The position numbers were made by a program, and so were the translations under genes. Below are positions 7,678 to 15,137 of a DNA stretch of 64,000 nt, one piece after another; the stretch's first letter is position 1, and each line of letters starts with the position of its first letter. Below the pieces are notes generated by a model. The model saw nothing but the letters and a program-made list of their open reading frames with translations, was not told where the DNA came from and ran no database searches. The stretch lies in contig NZ_CP020028.1 in assembly GCF_002240415.1 (NCBI RefSeq), positions 553,501 through 617,500 of the forward strand, given 5' to 3'. The DNA comes from Paenibacillus kribbensis (GTDB taxonomy: Bacteria; Bacillota; Bacilli; Paenibacillales; Paenibacillaceae).

Positions 7678-9068
7678 ATGGAACATACGCCTACGATCCG
7701 CTCGAAGATAGAGACAGAATTGAAGCAAAGGGGCTATAGCTTTAGCAGTTTTAGTAAAATATCCGGTATTAACCGTGGTACATTCAGCACCATGCTGAAC
7801 AGCAACCCGCCCAAGCCGATCTCCGTTCGGCAGATGGACCTCATTACCAAGGCATTGGGATATCCTGAGGGCTGGTTGTATGAGTTGTACATAGATGAAT
7901 GCTTTTACGAGGGAAAAGGGCACTGGAAACGGATCAAGCCTTTTCTATTACGCTGTGTGGAGTTAGAGACGAAGAACTGTATTCAGAAAGTATTGTCGAG
8001 ACTAACAGAGGACTTATCCTATGTGTCGATGATATTTGAACTTGCAGAAGAGTTACATAAAGGAGGCAAGGAAGCGATACCTTTTTACGAGTGTGTGGTA
8101 GAGAACGAAAGGTATTACCATTCCGAGCGGTTGGCAATCAGCCAGTATAGATTGTTTTGTTACTCGCTTACTGAAGATTTAGAAAGCAGTGTGAAGGCTG
8201 CTATTAAATTTGATCCATTTCGCAAAAGCTTACCAGAGAATCATCAGTTGGATGGATTATTGAAGTTAGCTAATGTTTATTTCAACACAAGTAATTGGGA
8301 GGCTGCAATAAAGTATGCAACAGAACTCCGTACACTGGCTATAAATGTATATCACCAGCAAGTTTATAGTTATTCAAGAAATAGAAAACCGGATAACTTC
8401 AATAGTGAGAAGCCTCTTGTCGTATACTATGGTCTAGGATATTTATTGCACGGGAATGCGTTGGAGAATCAAGGATTGTATGAAGAGGCTTTAAAATTCA
8501 TCCCCTATTATGAAGATTTGTCTTGGTTTGAGAGGTTGGATGAAAATGGTCTACAAGGGGTGAAAAGACTTCAATTATGGGCAAAGGCTAATCATCTTAA
8601 TTTGAAGGTTTTAATTGGAGATGTAGCAGCTTAGCAGCTTATGTCGAGCTTATACAGCAAAATCCCCAAGAAATCTCTCATGGCTTAATTTCCATTATAG
8701 AGTCGGCAAATAAGTATAATTTCTCTTTAGAAAATGTTCTAAATGTTTTCTCTGAGGAAATTGCTGATTATAAGAAATACGTTTCAGCACCTTCGCACTA
8801 TCAAATAAGCACTCTTTTATGGAATTATTCCCGTTTATATCTTGGACTTGCACGTTACTATTTCAATAAAGGCAGATATTCAGAAGCTATTGACAATTTA
8901 ATAAAAAGCCTCAGGGTATCTTCTCAGTTAAACACGAAAAGTACATTTATTAAGGGAGTAACCTTGTTATTCGAAGAACTAACAGGCCATGTTACACGTG
9001 AACAACTTACAGAATATGAAAAAGTGCTTGAAGAAGTGCGCTACGGTATGAAGCAAATGGTTCCCTAA
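7678..9068 (+). pseudogene. HTH-TPR regulator copy 2, frameshifted by an 8-bp duplication
   Basis: The gene starts like its paralogs (ATG 7678 after GTGGAGGA) and reads in frame to a TAG at 8632-8634, giving 318 residues. The reading continues in another frame to the TAA at 9066-9068 with clear paralog similarity (AYVELIQQNPQEISHGL onward, ending near YGMKQMVP). The break coincides with a tandem AGCAGCTT duplication. Removing one unit restores GDVAAYVELI and a 460-residue protein of family length. It may be a pseudogene, an assembly error, or a phase-variable gene in the OFF state. Copy 3 begins 42 bases later, so the two are probably co-transcribed. Confidence 0.85.
8624..8641. repeat. 8-bp tandem duplication causing the frameshift
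   Basis: The sequence keeps a period of eight from 8624 to 8641 (AGCAGCTT at 8625-8632 and again at 8633-8640). The duplicated unit creates the in-frame TAG. Confidence 0.9.
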
Positions 9069-9110
9069 ACTATATTTGTTTTGTTATTTGACTACACAGG
9101 GGGGATTGAA

Positions 9111-10508
9111 ATGGAACATACACCTACGATCCGCTCGAAGATAGAGACAGAATTGAAGCAAAGGGGGTACAGCTTTAGCAGTTTTAGTAAAATATCCGGG
9201 ATCAATCGTGGTACATTCAGCACCATGCTGAACAGCAACCCGCCCAAGCCGATCTCCGTTCGGCAGATGGACCTGATTACCAAGGCATTGGGATATCCCG
9301 AGGGCTGGCTGTATGAGTTGTACATAGATGAATGCTTTTACGAAGGAAAAGGTCACTGGAAACGGATCAAGCCTTTTTTATTGCGTTGTGTGGAGTTAGG
9401 AAGGAAGGACTGTATTCAAAAGGTATTGACGAGACTAACAGAGGACTTGTCCTATGTGTTGACGGTATTTGAACTTGCAGAAGAGTTACATAAAGGAGGC
9501 AAGGTTAAGGAATCTGTCCCTTTTTACGAGTGTGTGGTAGAGAACGAAAGGTATTACCATGCAGAACGACTAGCTATTAGCCAATATCGCTTGTTTTGTT
9601 ACTCGTTAGGAGATGATTTGGAGAAAAATCGTGAATCAGCTACAGTATTTGCTCAATTTCGCAAGAATTTGCCTGAAAATCATCAACTGGATGCGCTATT
9701 AAAGCTGGCAAATACCTATTTGAAACTTCAGAAATTTGAAACGGTTATATTCTATGCTGAAGAATTGAAAATACTAGCTACAAACATTTATAAGCAGTAC
9801 ACTTGCAAAAAGGTTAATAATTATAAAATTAAGGATCTTGATACAGAAAGGCATTTAATCGTTTACTTAGGTCAAGCATACCTATTGCAGGGAAGTGCTT
9901 TAGAGAGACAAGGCTTATATGAACAGGCTTTAGAAACAATTCCTTATTACTCTAATTTAACGGGCTTGGTAGCTTTTGATAAGTTAGGAACAATGGAAGC
10001 CCTGAAATTTCAATTATGGGCGAAAGCCAATCTTTTGCATATACAAATTCTAATGGGAGATCAAGTTAGTATTCCCTCCTATGTTGAACTAATTAGAAAT
10101 AATCCGTCAGAAATTTTGCATGGTCTGTTAACTATTGTGAAATCGGCTAATGCATATAATTATTCAATAGACGATATTTTAATCTTGTTTTCTGAGCAGA
10201 TTGATGAATTTAGAGAATTAAGTGGAAATATTTCTTATTACCCTTTGGATTTTAATATGTTGAACTATTCTCGTTTTTTTCTTGAGCTTAGTCGATACTA
10301 TTTTAATAAAGGGAGCTATACTGAGGCAATAGATAGTATGCTGATTAGTTTAAAAGCATCCTCACAGTTAAATGATAAGACTTACTATATTAAGTCTATC
10401 ACGCTATTGTTTGAGAAATATAAGGATCATTCGACCGAAGAACAACGGATAGAATATGAAAAAGTGATAAAAGCAGTGGAAAATAACATCAAGCAAATGA
10501 CTTCTTAA
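9111..10508 (+). CDS. HTH-TPR regulator, RRNPP/AimR-like (copy 3)
   Basis: Intact 465-residue member of the local family, with HTH at about residues 10-65 and a TPR-like helical region to the end. ATG 9111 is preferred over the upstream in-frame TTG at 9081 because the GGGGGG/GGGGA purine run lies just before it and the paralogs align from MEHTPTIRSK. The N-terminal ~150 residues nearly match copies 1 and 2. The C-terminal half is related most closely to copy 2's downstream part (SRYYFNKG, EYEKV). No peptide ORF follows it; a terminator does. The cognate peptide may come from elsewhere. Confidence 0.78.
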   Translation: MEHTPTIRSKIETELKQRGYSFSSFSKISGINRGTFSTMLNSNPPKPISVRQMDLITKALGYPEGWLYELYIDECFYEGKGHWKRIKPFLLRCVELGRKDCIQKVLTRLTEDLSYVLTVFELAEELHKGGKVKESVPFYECVVENERYYHAERLAISQYRLFCYSLGDDLEKNRESATVFAQFRKNLPENHQLDALLKLANTYLKLQKFETVIFYAEELKILATNIYKQYTCKKVNNYKIKDLDTERHLIVYLGQAYLLQGSALERQGLYEQALETIPYYSNLTGLVAFDKLGTMEALKFQLWAKANLLHIQILMGDQVSIPSYVELIRNNPSEILHGLLTIVKSANAYNYSIDDILILFSEQIDEFRELSGNISYYPLDFNMLNYSRFFLELSRYYFNKGSYTEAIDSMLISLKASSQLNDKTYYIKSITLLFEKYKDHSTEEQRIEYEKVIKAVENNIKQMTS

Positions 10509-10512
10509 AGTA

Positions 10513-10563
10513 TAAAAGGGCTATGTTTCTCTACCTAGTGTAGGAGATCACACAGCTCTTTTA
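10513..10563 (+). terminator. Terminator after regulator copy 3
   Basis: AAAAGGGCTATG pairs with the AGCTCTTTT side, with an inner TCTCTAC/GTAGGAGA stem, then T-rich sequence. It lies between convergent genes. Confidence 0.6.
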
Positions 10564-10591
10564 ATTTTTACATGCATATTAATCGAGTGAA

Positions 10592-10981
10592 TTAAAATTC
10601 CTCGTGTGCATTAGGGGTATCAGAGTTATTCTCTAGAAGCTCGCTCTCTGAAGAGGTGAAAAGTTCCTTTAGAATGTGATAAGCTTTATTTTGCTCCGCT
10701 TCACTCTGCTGGGAAAGAATATGAATACATCCCCATATCCAGGGTTGACTTTTAAGTTCTTCATATGAATCGAAGTCAAAAAATGCAAACACGTTTGTGT
10801 CCAGTGCCTCGGCTATTTTCTCCAATGTTTTGATCTGCACATTGACCTCGCCACGCTCCAACTTCCCGATATATGAACCTGTTGAATCGGATGCTTCTGC
10901 AAGTTGTTCTTGTGTAATACCAAGTAATTTTCGAAATTGGCGGATTTTTGCTCCTATGAGTTTTGTTGTTTCCATCGACAT
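10592..10981 (-). CDS. XRE-family helix-turn-helix regulator
   Basis: A ~129-residue DNA-binding protein with a classical N-terminal HTH_3 domain (IRQFRKLLGITQEQLAEAS, SYIGKLERGEVNVQIKTLEKIAEAL) and a short acidic C-terminal region, reminiscent of SinR/ImmR-type repressors. The start could be 10981 or 10975; GGAG is five bases before the first. It is divergent from regulator copy 4, and the two share an intergenic region with two perfect palindromes, which are good candidate operators for this protein. Function otherwise unknown. Confidence 0.82.
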   Translation of the reverse strand: MSMETTKLIGAKIRQFRKLLGITQEQLAEASDSTGSYIGKLERGEVNVQIKTLEKIAEALDTNVFAFFDFDSYEELKSQPWIWGCIHILSQQSEAEQNKAYHILKELFTSSESELLENNSDTPNAHEEF

Positions 10982-11027
10982 CCACACTCCTATACTATGA
11001 GTCTAGACAAAGGTAGATCAAGCGTGG

Positions 11028-11044
11028 AGGTAATTGAATTACCT
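11028..11044. promoter_or_regulatory. Perfect 17-bp palindrome (candidate operator 1)
   Basis: AGGTAATTGAATTACCT is fully symmetric around one base. It lies in the divergent intergenic region upstream of the XRE gene and of regulator copy 4. Confidence 0.5.
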
Positions 11045-11060
11045 GAATAATTCATTATTA

Positions 11061-11076
11061 AGTCCTTACAAGGACT
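11061..11076. promoter_or_regulatory. Perfect 16-bp palindrome (candidate operator 2)
   Basis: AGTCCTTACAAGGACT is a perfect inverted repeat, 33 bases centre-to-centre from the first palindrome, which is about three helical turns. Confidence 0.5.
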
Positions 11077-11127
11077 ATTTAATAAACGTTAAATTCCATA
11101 ATATATTAGAACAGTGCAGAAAAGGGG

Positions 11128-11156
11128 TTGACCATCATCCAATTTATTCATATAAT
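11128..11156 (+). promoter_or_regulatory. Sigma-A-type promoter for regulator copy 4
   Basis: TTGACC, a 17-base spacer, then TATAAT. It lies 75 bases before the TTG start of copy 4. Confidence 0.65.
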
Positions 11157-11230
11157 TTCAAGTATATTGTAATTGGTTGTTGAGGAGGGTGATTTTTTAA
11201 ATCATCTGAATACGCCGGGAGGTGTCTTTA

Positions 11231-12628
11231 TTGGAAAATGCAACCACGATTCGTTCGGAAATTGAGAAAGAATTAAAACTTGGTGGCTACACGTTTAATA
11301 GTTTTGGACAAGCTACGGGGCTTAATCGGGGCATATTTAGTGCTATGCTTAACGGCAATCCGCCTAAACCAATCTCTGTGAGACAAATGGACTTGATTAC
11401 TAAAGCGCTTAATTATCCAGAGGACTGGTTGTATGATCTATACGTTGATGAATGCTTTTATGATGGAAGACCACACTGGAAAAGGGTTAAGCCGTTTCTA
11501 ATTCGTTGTGTTGAAGTGGGGAACTTGCGGTGTGTAGAGAAAGTGCTCTCACGGTTAATGGAGGATCTTAACCACATTCCAACGATCTTTAATTTGGCAG
11601 AAGAGCTTTATGAAGAAGGGAAGTTAAAAGAGGCAATTCCTTTCTATGAATGTGTCATTGAAAATGAGAAATACCAACATTCCGAGAGGTTGGCTATCAG
11701 TCACTATAGAATTTTTTCAATTTCTGTTAGTGGAATTATGAAGATAAATTTGGAAGCTGCACTAAGATTCGTACCCTTTAGAAATCGGGTACCCTTAGAT
11801 TATCATTTAGATGGTCTACTTAAACTGTCAAATCTTTATTATAACTTGAATCAGTGGAAGGAAGCAGAGCGGTATGCAGATGAATTAAGATCTCTTGCGA
11901 GTATTGTTTGTAAGAATAAAGAAAATAACAATTTAAATACTGAAAGACATTTAGTGGTCTATTATGGCCAAGGTTACTTAATAAAGGGGAATGCTCTGGA
12001 AAAACAAGAGAAGTATGAGGAAGCCATGAAGTATATTTCTGGCTATGCCGACTTGAATTGGTTTGAAAATTTAGGGGGGATTGGACAAAAAGAAGTACAA
12101 AAGTTCACCCTTTGGGCTAATGCTAATCAACTTAACTTGAAAATTCTTATGGGCGACACAGGTAGTTTGCCAATATATATTCAATTCTTAAAAGATAACC
12201 CACCAGAAATTTTATTAGGGCTATTAACGATAGTAGAGTCGGCTAACAAGCATGGTTTTTTGATTGAAAATATCCTCCAACAGTTTTCCCGCGAATTAAA
12301 CTCATTTAATAATGAATTATCTATGGAAGCCAGTTATTATAAGCAATCATTCAGTTATCACACGTATGCTGATTTATGTTATCAACTAACAATATATATG
12401 TTTAATAACCATTTCCATGAAAAAGGTATTTATTATGTTTTAAAATGCTTGAGAAAATGTCTTCAAATCAATAACAAAGAAAAGTTTATGATCTGCACAG
12501 CAATGTTTGAAAAATTTAGAGCGCAGGCAACAAAAGACCAAGGATCAGAATATGAAAGTATTATGGAGGAGGTCTTGATAAATGCGAATAAAAAACCTGA
12601 GATTCATTCTAATTATAGGGCTTTTTAG
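11231..12628 (+). CDS. HTH-TPR regulator, RRNPP/AimR-like (copy 4) with linked peptide gene
   Basis: The most divergent of the four paralogs (465 residues), still with the family HTH (GLNRGIFSAML, PPKPISVRQMDLITKAL) and the TPR-like C-terminal region. The TTG at 11231 is chosen because GGGAGG is eight bases upstream and it aligns with the starts of the other copies (MENATTIRSEIEKEL). It has its own promoter. Its last 47 bases overlap a short ORF with a strong ribosome site encoding a signal-peptide-like precursor, the usual layout of receptor and pheromone genes in RRNPP systems. Confidence 0.8.
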   Translation: MENATTIRSEIEKELKLGGYTFNSFGQATGLNRGIFSAMLNGNPPKPISVRQMDLITKALNYPEDWLYDLYVDECFYDGRPHWKRVKPFLIRCVEVGNLRCVEKVLSRLMEDLNHIPTIFNLAEELYEEGKLKEAIPFYECVIENEKYQHSERLAISHYRIFSISVSGIMKINLEAALRFVPFRNRVPLDYHLDGLLKLSNLYYNLNQWKEAERYADELRSLASIVCKNKENNNLNTERHLVVYYGQGYLIKGNALEKQEKYEEAMKYISGYADLNWFENLGGIGQKEVQKFTLWANANQLNLKILMGDTGSLPIYIQFLKDNPPEILLGLLTIVESANKHGFLIENILQQFSRELNSFNNELSMEASYYKQSFSYHTYADLCYQLTIYMFNNHFHEKGIYYVLKCLRKCLQINNKEKFMICTAMFEKFRAQATKDQGSEYESIMEEVLINANKKPEIHSNYRAF

Positions 12629-12683
12629 CTTTTTAGAATACTCTCATAACATTGTTGTGTTTGGACATGGGATTGGTGGTTAA
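12582..12683 (+). CDS. Putative pre-pheromone peptide (33 aa) overlapping receptor copy 4
   Basis: The ATG follows GGAGGAGG at a nine-base spacing inside the 3' end of copy 4, in the +1 frame. The product has a basic N-terminus (MRIKNLR), a hydrophobic core (FILIIGLFSFL) and a C-terminal tail (EYSHNIVVFGHGIGG). This is the size and architecture of Phr, PapR and AimP precursors, whose mature signal comes from the C-terminus. A likely mature peptide is a 5-10 residue piece of the glycine-rich end, but the cleavage point cannot be read from sequence. No similar ORF follows copies 1-3. Confidence 0.65.
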   Translation: MRIKNLRFILIIGLFSFLEYSHNIVVFGHGIGG

Positions 12684-12697
12684 CGGTTTTCAAAAAG

Positions 12698-12724
12698 ACC
12701 AGTCTTGGAAAGGCTGGTTTTTTT
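12698..12724 (+). terminator. Terminator after receptor/peptide pair
   Basis: ACCAGTC-TTGGAAA-GGCTGGT followed by seven T. Confidence 0.8.
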
Positions 12725-12836
12725 GATTCATTCCGTTTAAGGGATGAAATGGGTTTTATTATATTTTTAACCTGTGGGGAAGGTATCAGCCTGTAAAATA
12801 AATGTAAATACCACACCAAACAGGAGGTTTATTGAT

Positions 12837-13064
12837 GTGAAATTGCAAGAATTGGAGGACTGCATCGAAGAAAAGCGGCAAGAATTAAATGTTTTGGCGA
12901 ATGAGGTGGGATTGAAGGATCGGCGGGTGTTGACCAAGTCCATGGAGTTGGATCGGCTCCTGAATAAGTACAGCGATTGGAAATATAGCTATCGTAGACA
13001 ACAGAGCATACCCCAAAGTTCACAGATGGAAGAGAAGCAACATGAGCTTGTTCTATCTTATTGA
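12837..13064 (+). CDS. Spo0E-like aspartyl-phosphate phosphatase
   Basis: A 75-residue protein of the Spo0E/YnzD family, which dephosphorylate the sporulation regulator Spo0A-P. The predicted helical hairpin is visible: LQELEDCIEEKRQELN, then the signature-like SMELDRLLNKYSD. The GTG at 12837 is chosen because AGGAGG lies nine bases upstream; an in-frame extension to 12774 lacks a ribosome site. It stands alone. Which phosphorylated regulator it targets is inferred from the family. Confidence 0.78.
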   Translation: MKLQELEDCIEEKRQELNVLANEVGLKDRRVLTKSMELDRLLNKYSDWKYSYRRQQSIPQSSQMEEKQHELVLSY

Positions 13065-13252
13065 TCTTCAAGCAGCATGACAAGATTTACCTAACTTCAC
13101 CTTGGCTTCTAATACATAGTAGGGATATAGACTAAACAAAAATAATCTCTATTATACCTTGTACGCCGCTCTTTTACACGTTGTTCGTACGGTTTATTGT
13201 TCTGCGTCTACATCAGAGCGGAAGCCATGTAACATGATGATGTGTGTCCAAT

Positions 13253-13297
13253 AAAAAACCTCCCGATTCACGTTGTTGCGTGACTCAGGAGGTTTTT
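13253..13297. terminator. Bidirectional terminator downstream of motB
   Basis: A-rich sequence, then CCTCCCGATTCACG pairing imperfectly with CGTGACTCAGGAGG, then T-rich sequence. It works for the minus-strand motAB transcript and could also act on the plus strand. Confidence 0.8.
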
Positions 13298-13302
13298 GGC
13301 AT

Positions 13303-14115
13303 TTACTGTTGAAGCTGACGCAATACAGTGATTTCGACACGCCGATTTTTTTGACGTCCAGCCTCGGTACTATTGTCACCAACCGGACGGGTATCTGCAT
13401 AACCCGCATACTGAAATCCAGAGGGTGACAGCTGTTCTCTATCCAGAAAGAATCGCAGTACGGATAACGCCCGTGCGCCGGAAAGCTCCCAGTTGTCCTT
13501 GTAGATCGATGAGTTCGTGGTGCGGGTGAACGGAATGTTGTCCGTATGTCCCTCGATGCTGATCGGTGTTTTCAAATCTCTGAACAAACTGGCCAGCTTG
13601 GATAGTGTGTTGGCAGAGCCCTGCTTGAGTGCAGCCCTGCCTTGATCGAATAAAAAGCGGTCATTCAGCGTAATAACAATTCCGCGCGGTTGATCTGCCA
13701 CGAAAATCTGGCTTTCCAATTTGTTTTCCGAAATATACTTCTGAATGACACCCATGAGATTTTGCAGCTCTTTTTCCTGCTTGCGAAATGCCTGTTCGCG
13801 TTCGGTTAGCTTGGTTGATCCCGCTTCTTTTTTATCAGCTGCCGATTGCTTGGCCGCAGGCGGATTTTTGCTGGTGTAGCGATCCGCAGTCCCCGTGATG
13901 CCCGAACCCTGCTCCAAAATAGAATCACCCTTGCGGAACGTATCCTGGAGGGATTGAACGACGACCTCATATTTTTTGGCATCCAGGCTGCTCATGGCGT
14001 ACATCACGACGAAAAAAATGAGCAGCAGGGTGATTAGATCAGCATAGGTAATCATCCAGCGGTCGCGATGGTCTCCGCCCTCCTTCCGCCCACGACGCTT
14101 AGCGCGCGTTCTCAT
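13303..14115 (-). CDS. motB: Flagellar motor stator protein MotB
   Basis: 270-residue stator subunit that anchors to peptidoglycan. It has a short basic cytoplasmic end, one transmembrane segment (MITYADLITLLLIFFVV) carrying the ion-translocating Asp26, a linker, and a C-terminal OmpA/MotB peptidoglycan-binding domain (SIEGHTDNIPF to NRRVEITVL). The ATG at 14115 has AAGGAGG nine bases upstream. It overlaps motA by 17 bases. The coupling ion (H+ MotAB or Na+ MotPS type) cannot be decided from the sequence by eye. Confidence 0.92.
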   Translation of the reverse strand: MRTRAKRRGRKEGGDHRDRWMITYADLITLLLIFFVVMYAMSSLDAKKYEVVVQSLQDTFRKGDSILEQGSGITGTADRYTSKNPPAAKQSAADKKEAGSTKLTEREQAFRKQEKELQNLMGVIQKYISENKLESQIFVADQPRGIVITLNDRFLFDQGRAALKQGSANTLSKLASLFRDLKTPISIEGHTDNIPFTRTTNSSIYKDNWELSGARALSVLRFFLDREQLSPSGFQYAGYADTRPVGDNSTEAGRQKNRRVEITVLRQLQQ

Positions 14116-14929
14116 GGAAGGAGTCCTCCTTTGGAGTGGTGATCTCTATGCGTGTGCGCCGTGGCGGTTTGTAATCCTGATTTTGTTCTGAGCGGATAAA
14201 GAACTCCAGCTTTTTGCGTACCAGCTTCGGATTCTCTCCGTTTTGAATAGCCAGAATACCTTGCAGCAGCAATTCCATGGTGGAGATTTCTCTTTCACTG
14301 CATGCTCTTATTTTCGAAGCGATAGGCAAGAAGATCAGATTGGCGCTGGCTACGCCGTATAGTGTTGCGATAAACGCGACCGCAATGGACGGTCCGAGCG
14401 CAGTAGGCTCGGTCAGGCTGCCCAGTACATGGATCAGACCCATTACCGTACCAATAATCCCCATCGTAGGGGCATAGCCACCTGCGGATTCGAATATTTT
14501 GGCATATCCTTCATGCTTTTGTTCAATGGTATCTAACTCAAGCTCTAATATCTGTTTGATCTGCTCCTGCTCGGTGCCGTCGATGACCAACTGAAGACCT
14601 TCACGCAAAAATGCATTCGGATGCTCCGAGGAAATACGCTCTAGCGCAAGTACACCGGATCGGCGGGAGGTGGCAGCCATGGAAACCAAATCTTCTATAT
14701 ATTGCTCGGTAGGGTTCTCCTCACGGCTAAACGCCATCCGAAGAGCAGTAGGTATGGTCTTCAGCTTGGAGGCGGGGTAGCTAATAACAACTGCGGCGAA
14801 GGTTCCACCAAATACAATCAGAGCCGATGTACCTTGGAGAAGTCCTGAAAATTCGCCGCCTTCCCATAAGAAGCCACCAATTAATGCGATGATTCCTGCG
14901 ATGATGCCCAATACGATGGTGATATCCAA
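14099..14929 (-). CDS. motA: Flagellar motor stator protein MotA (MotP-like)
   Basis: Stator ion-channel subunit with four predicted membrane segments, the MotA/TolQ family core (GGYAPTMGIIGTVMGLIHVL, then LYGVASANLIFLPIA) and a cytoplasmic loop between the second and third segments. The TTG at 14929 (MDITIVLGII) is chosen over the GTG at 14941, which overlaps its own ribosome site (AGGAG). It is the first gene of the motAB operon and is divergent from uvrB. The length of ~276 residues is normal. Confidence 0.9.
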   Translation of the reverse strand: MDITIVLGIIAGIIALIGGFLWEGGEFSGLLQGTSALIVFGGTFAAVVISYPASKLKTIPTALRMAFSREENPTEQYIEDLVSMAATSRRSGVLALERISSEHPNAFLREGLQLVIDGTEQEQIKQILELELDTIEQKHEGYAKIFESAGGYAPTMGIIGTVMGLIHVLGSLTEPTALGPSIAVAFIATLYGVASANLIFLPIASKIRACSEREISTMELLLQGILAIQNGENPKLVRKKLEFFIRSEQNQDYKPPRRTRIEITTPKEDSFHENAR

Positions 14930-14961
14930 GATACAATTCACTCCTATTCAAGACTTATCGT

Positions 14962-14990
14962 TTGCATCCACAGTAAGAAAGAGGTATAAT
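14962..14990 (+). promoter_or_regulatory. Sigma-A promoter of uvrB
   Basis: TTGCAT, a 17-base spacer, then TATAAT, reading toward uvrB. Confidence 0.65.
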
Positions 14991-14993
14991 ACG

Positions 14994-15007
14994 GGAACAA
15001 ACATTCT
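14994..15007. promoter_or_regulatory. LexA/DinR-like box at the uvrB promoter
   Basis: GGAACAAACATTCT matches the Gram-positive LexA pattern CGAAC-N4-GTTCG at seven of ten fixed positions. It begins four bases after the -10 element, where a repressor would block initiation. uvrB and uvrA are known SOS genes in Bacillus. Confidence 0.5.
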
Positions 15008-15137
15008 TATCCAACCATATTTCCCAAGTATCATTGCTCGGGAAATATTGACATAGAGTTACAGGCAAAGACATTCCAGTTCGACTGGTGTAGAAACATG
15101 ATGTTTCCATTTTAGACGATAAGGGTGATGCAGGGCA

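Noticed and set aside
12774..12836. 21-codon upstream extension of the Spo0E-like gene
   Set aside because: Its start lacks a ribosome site, and AGGAGG lies just before GTG 12837, where family similarity begins.
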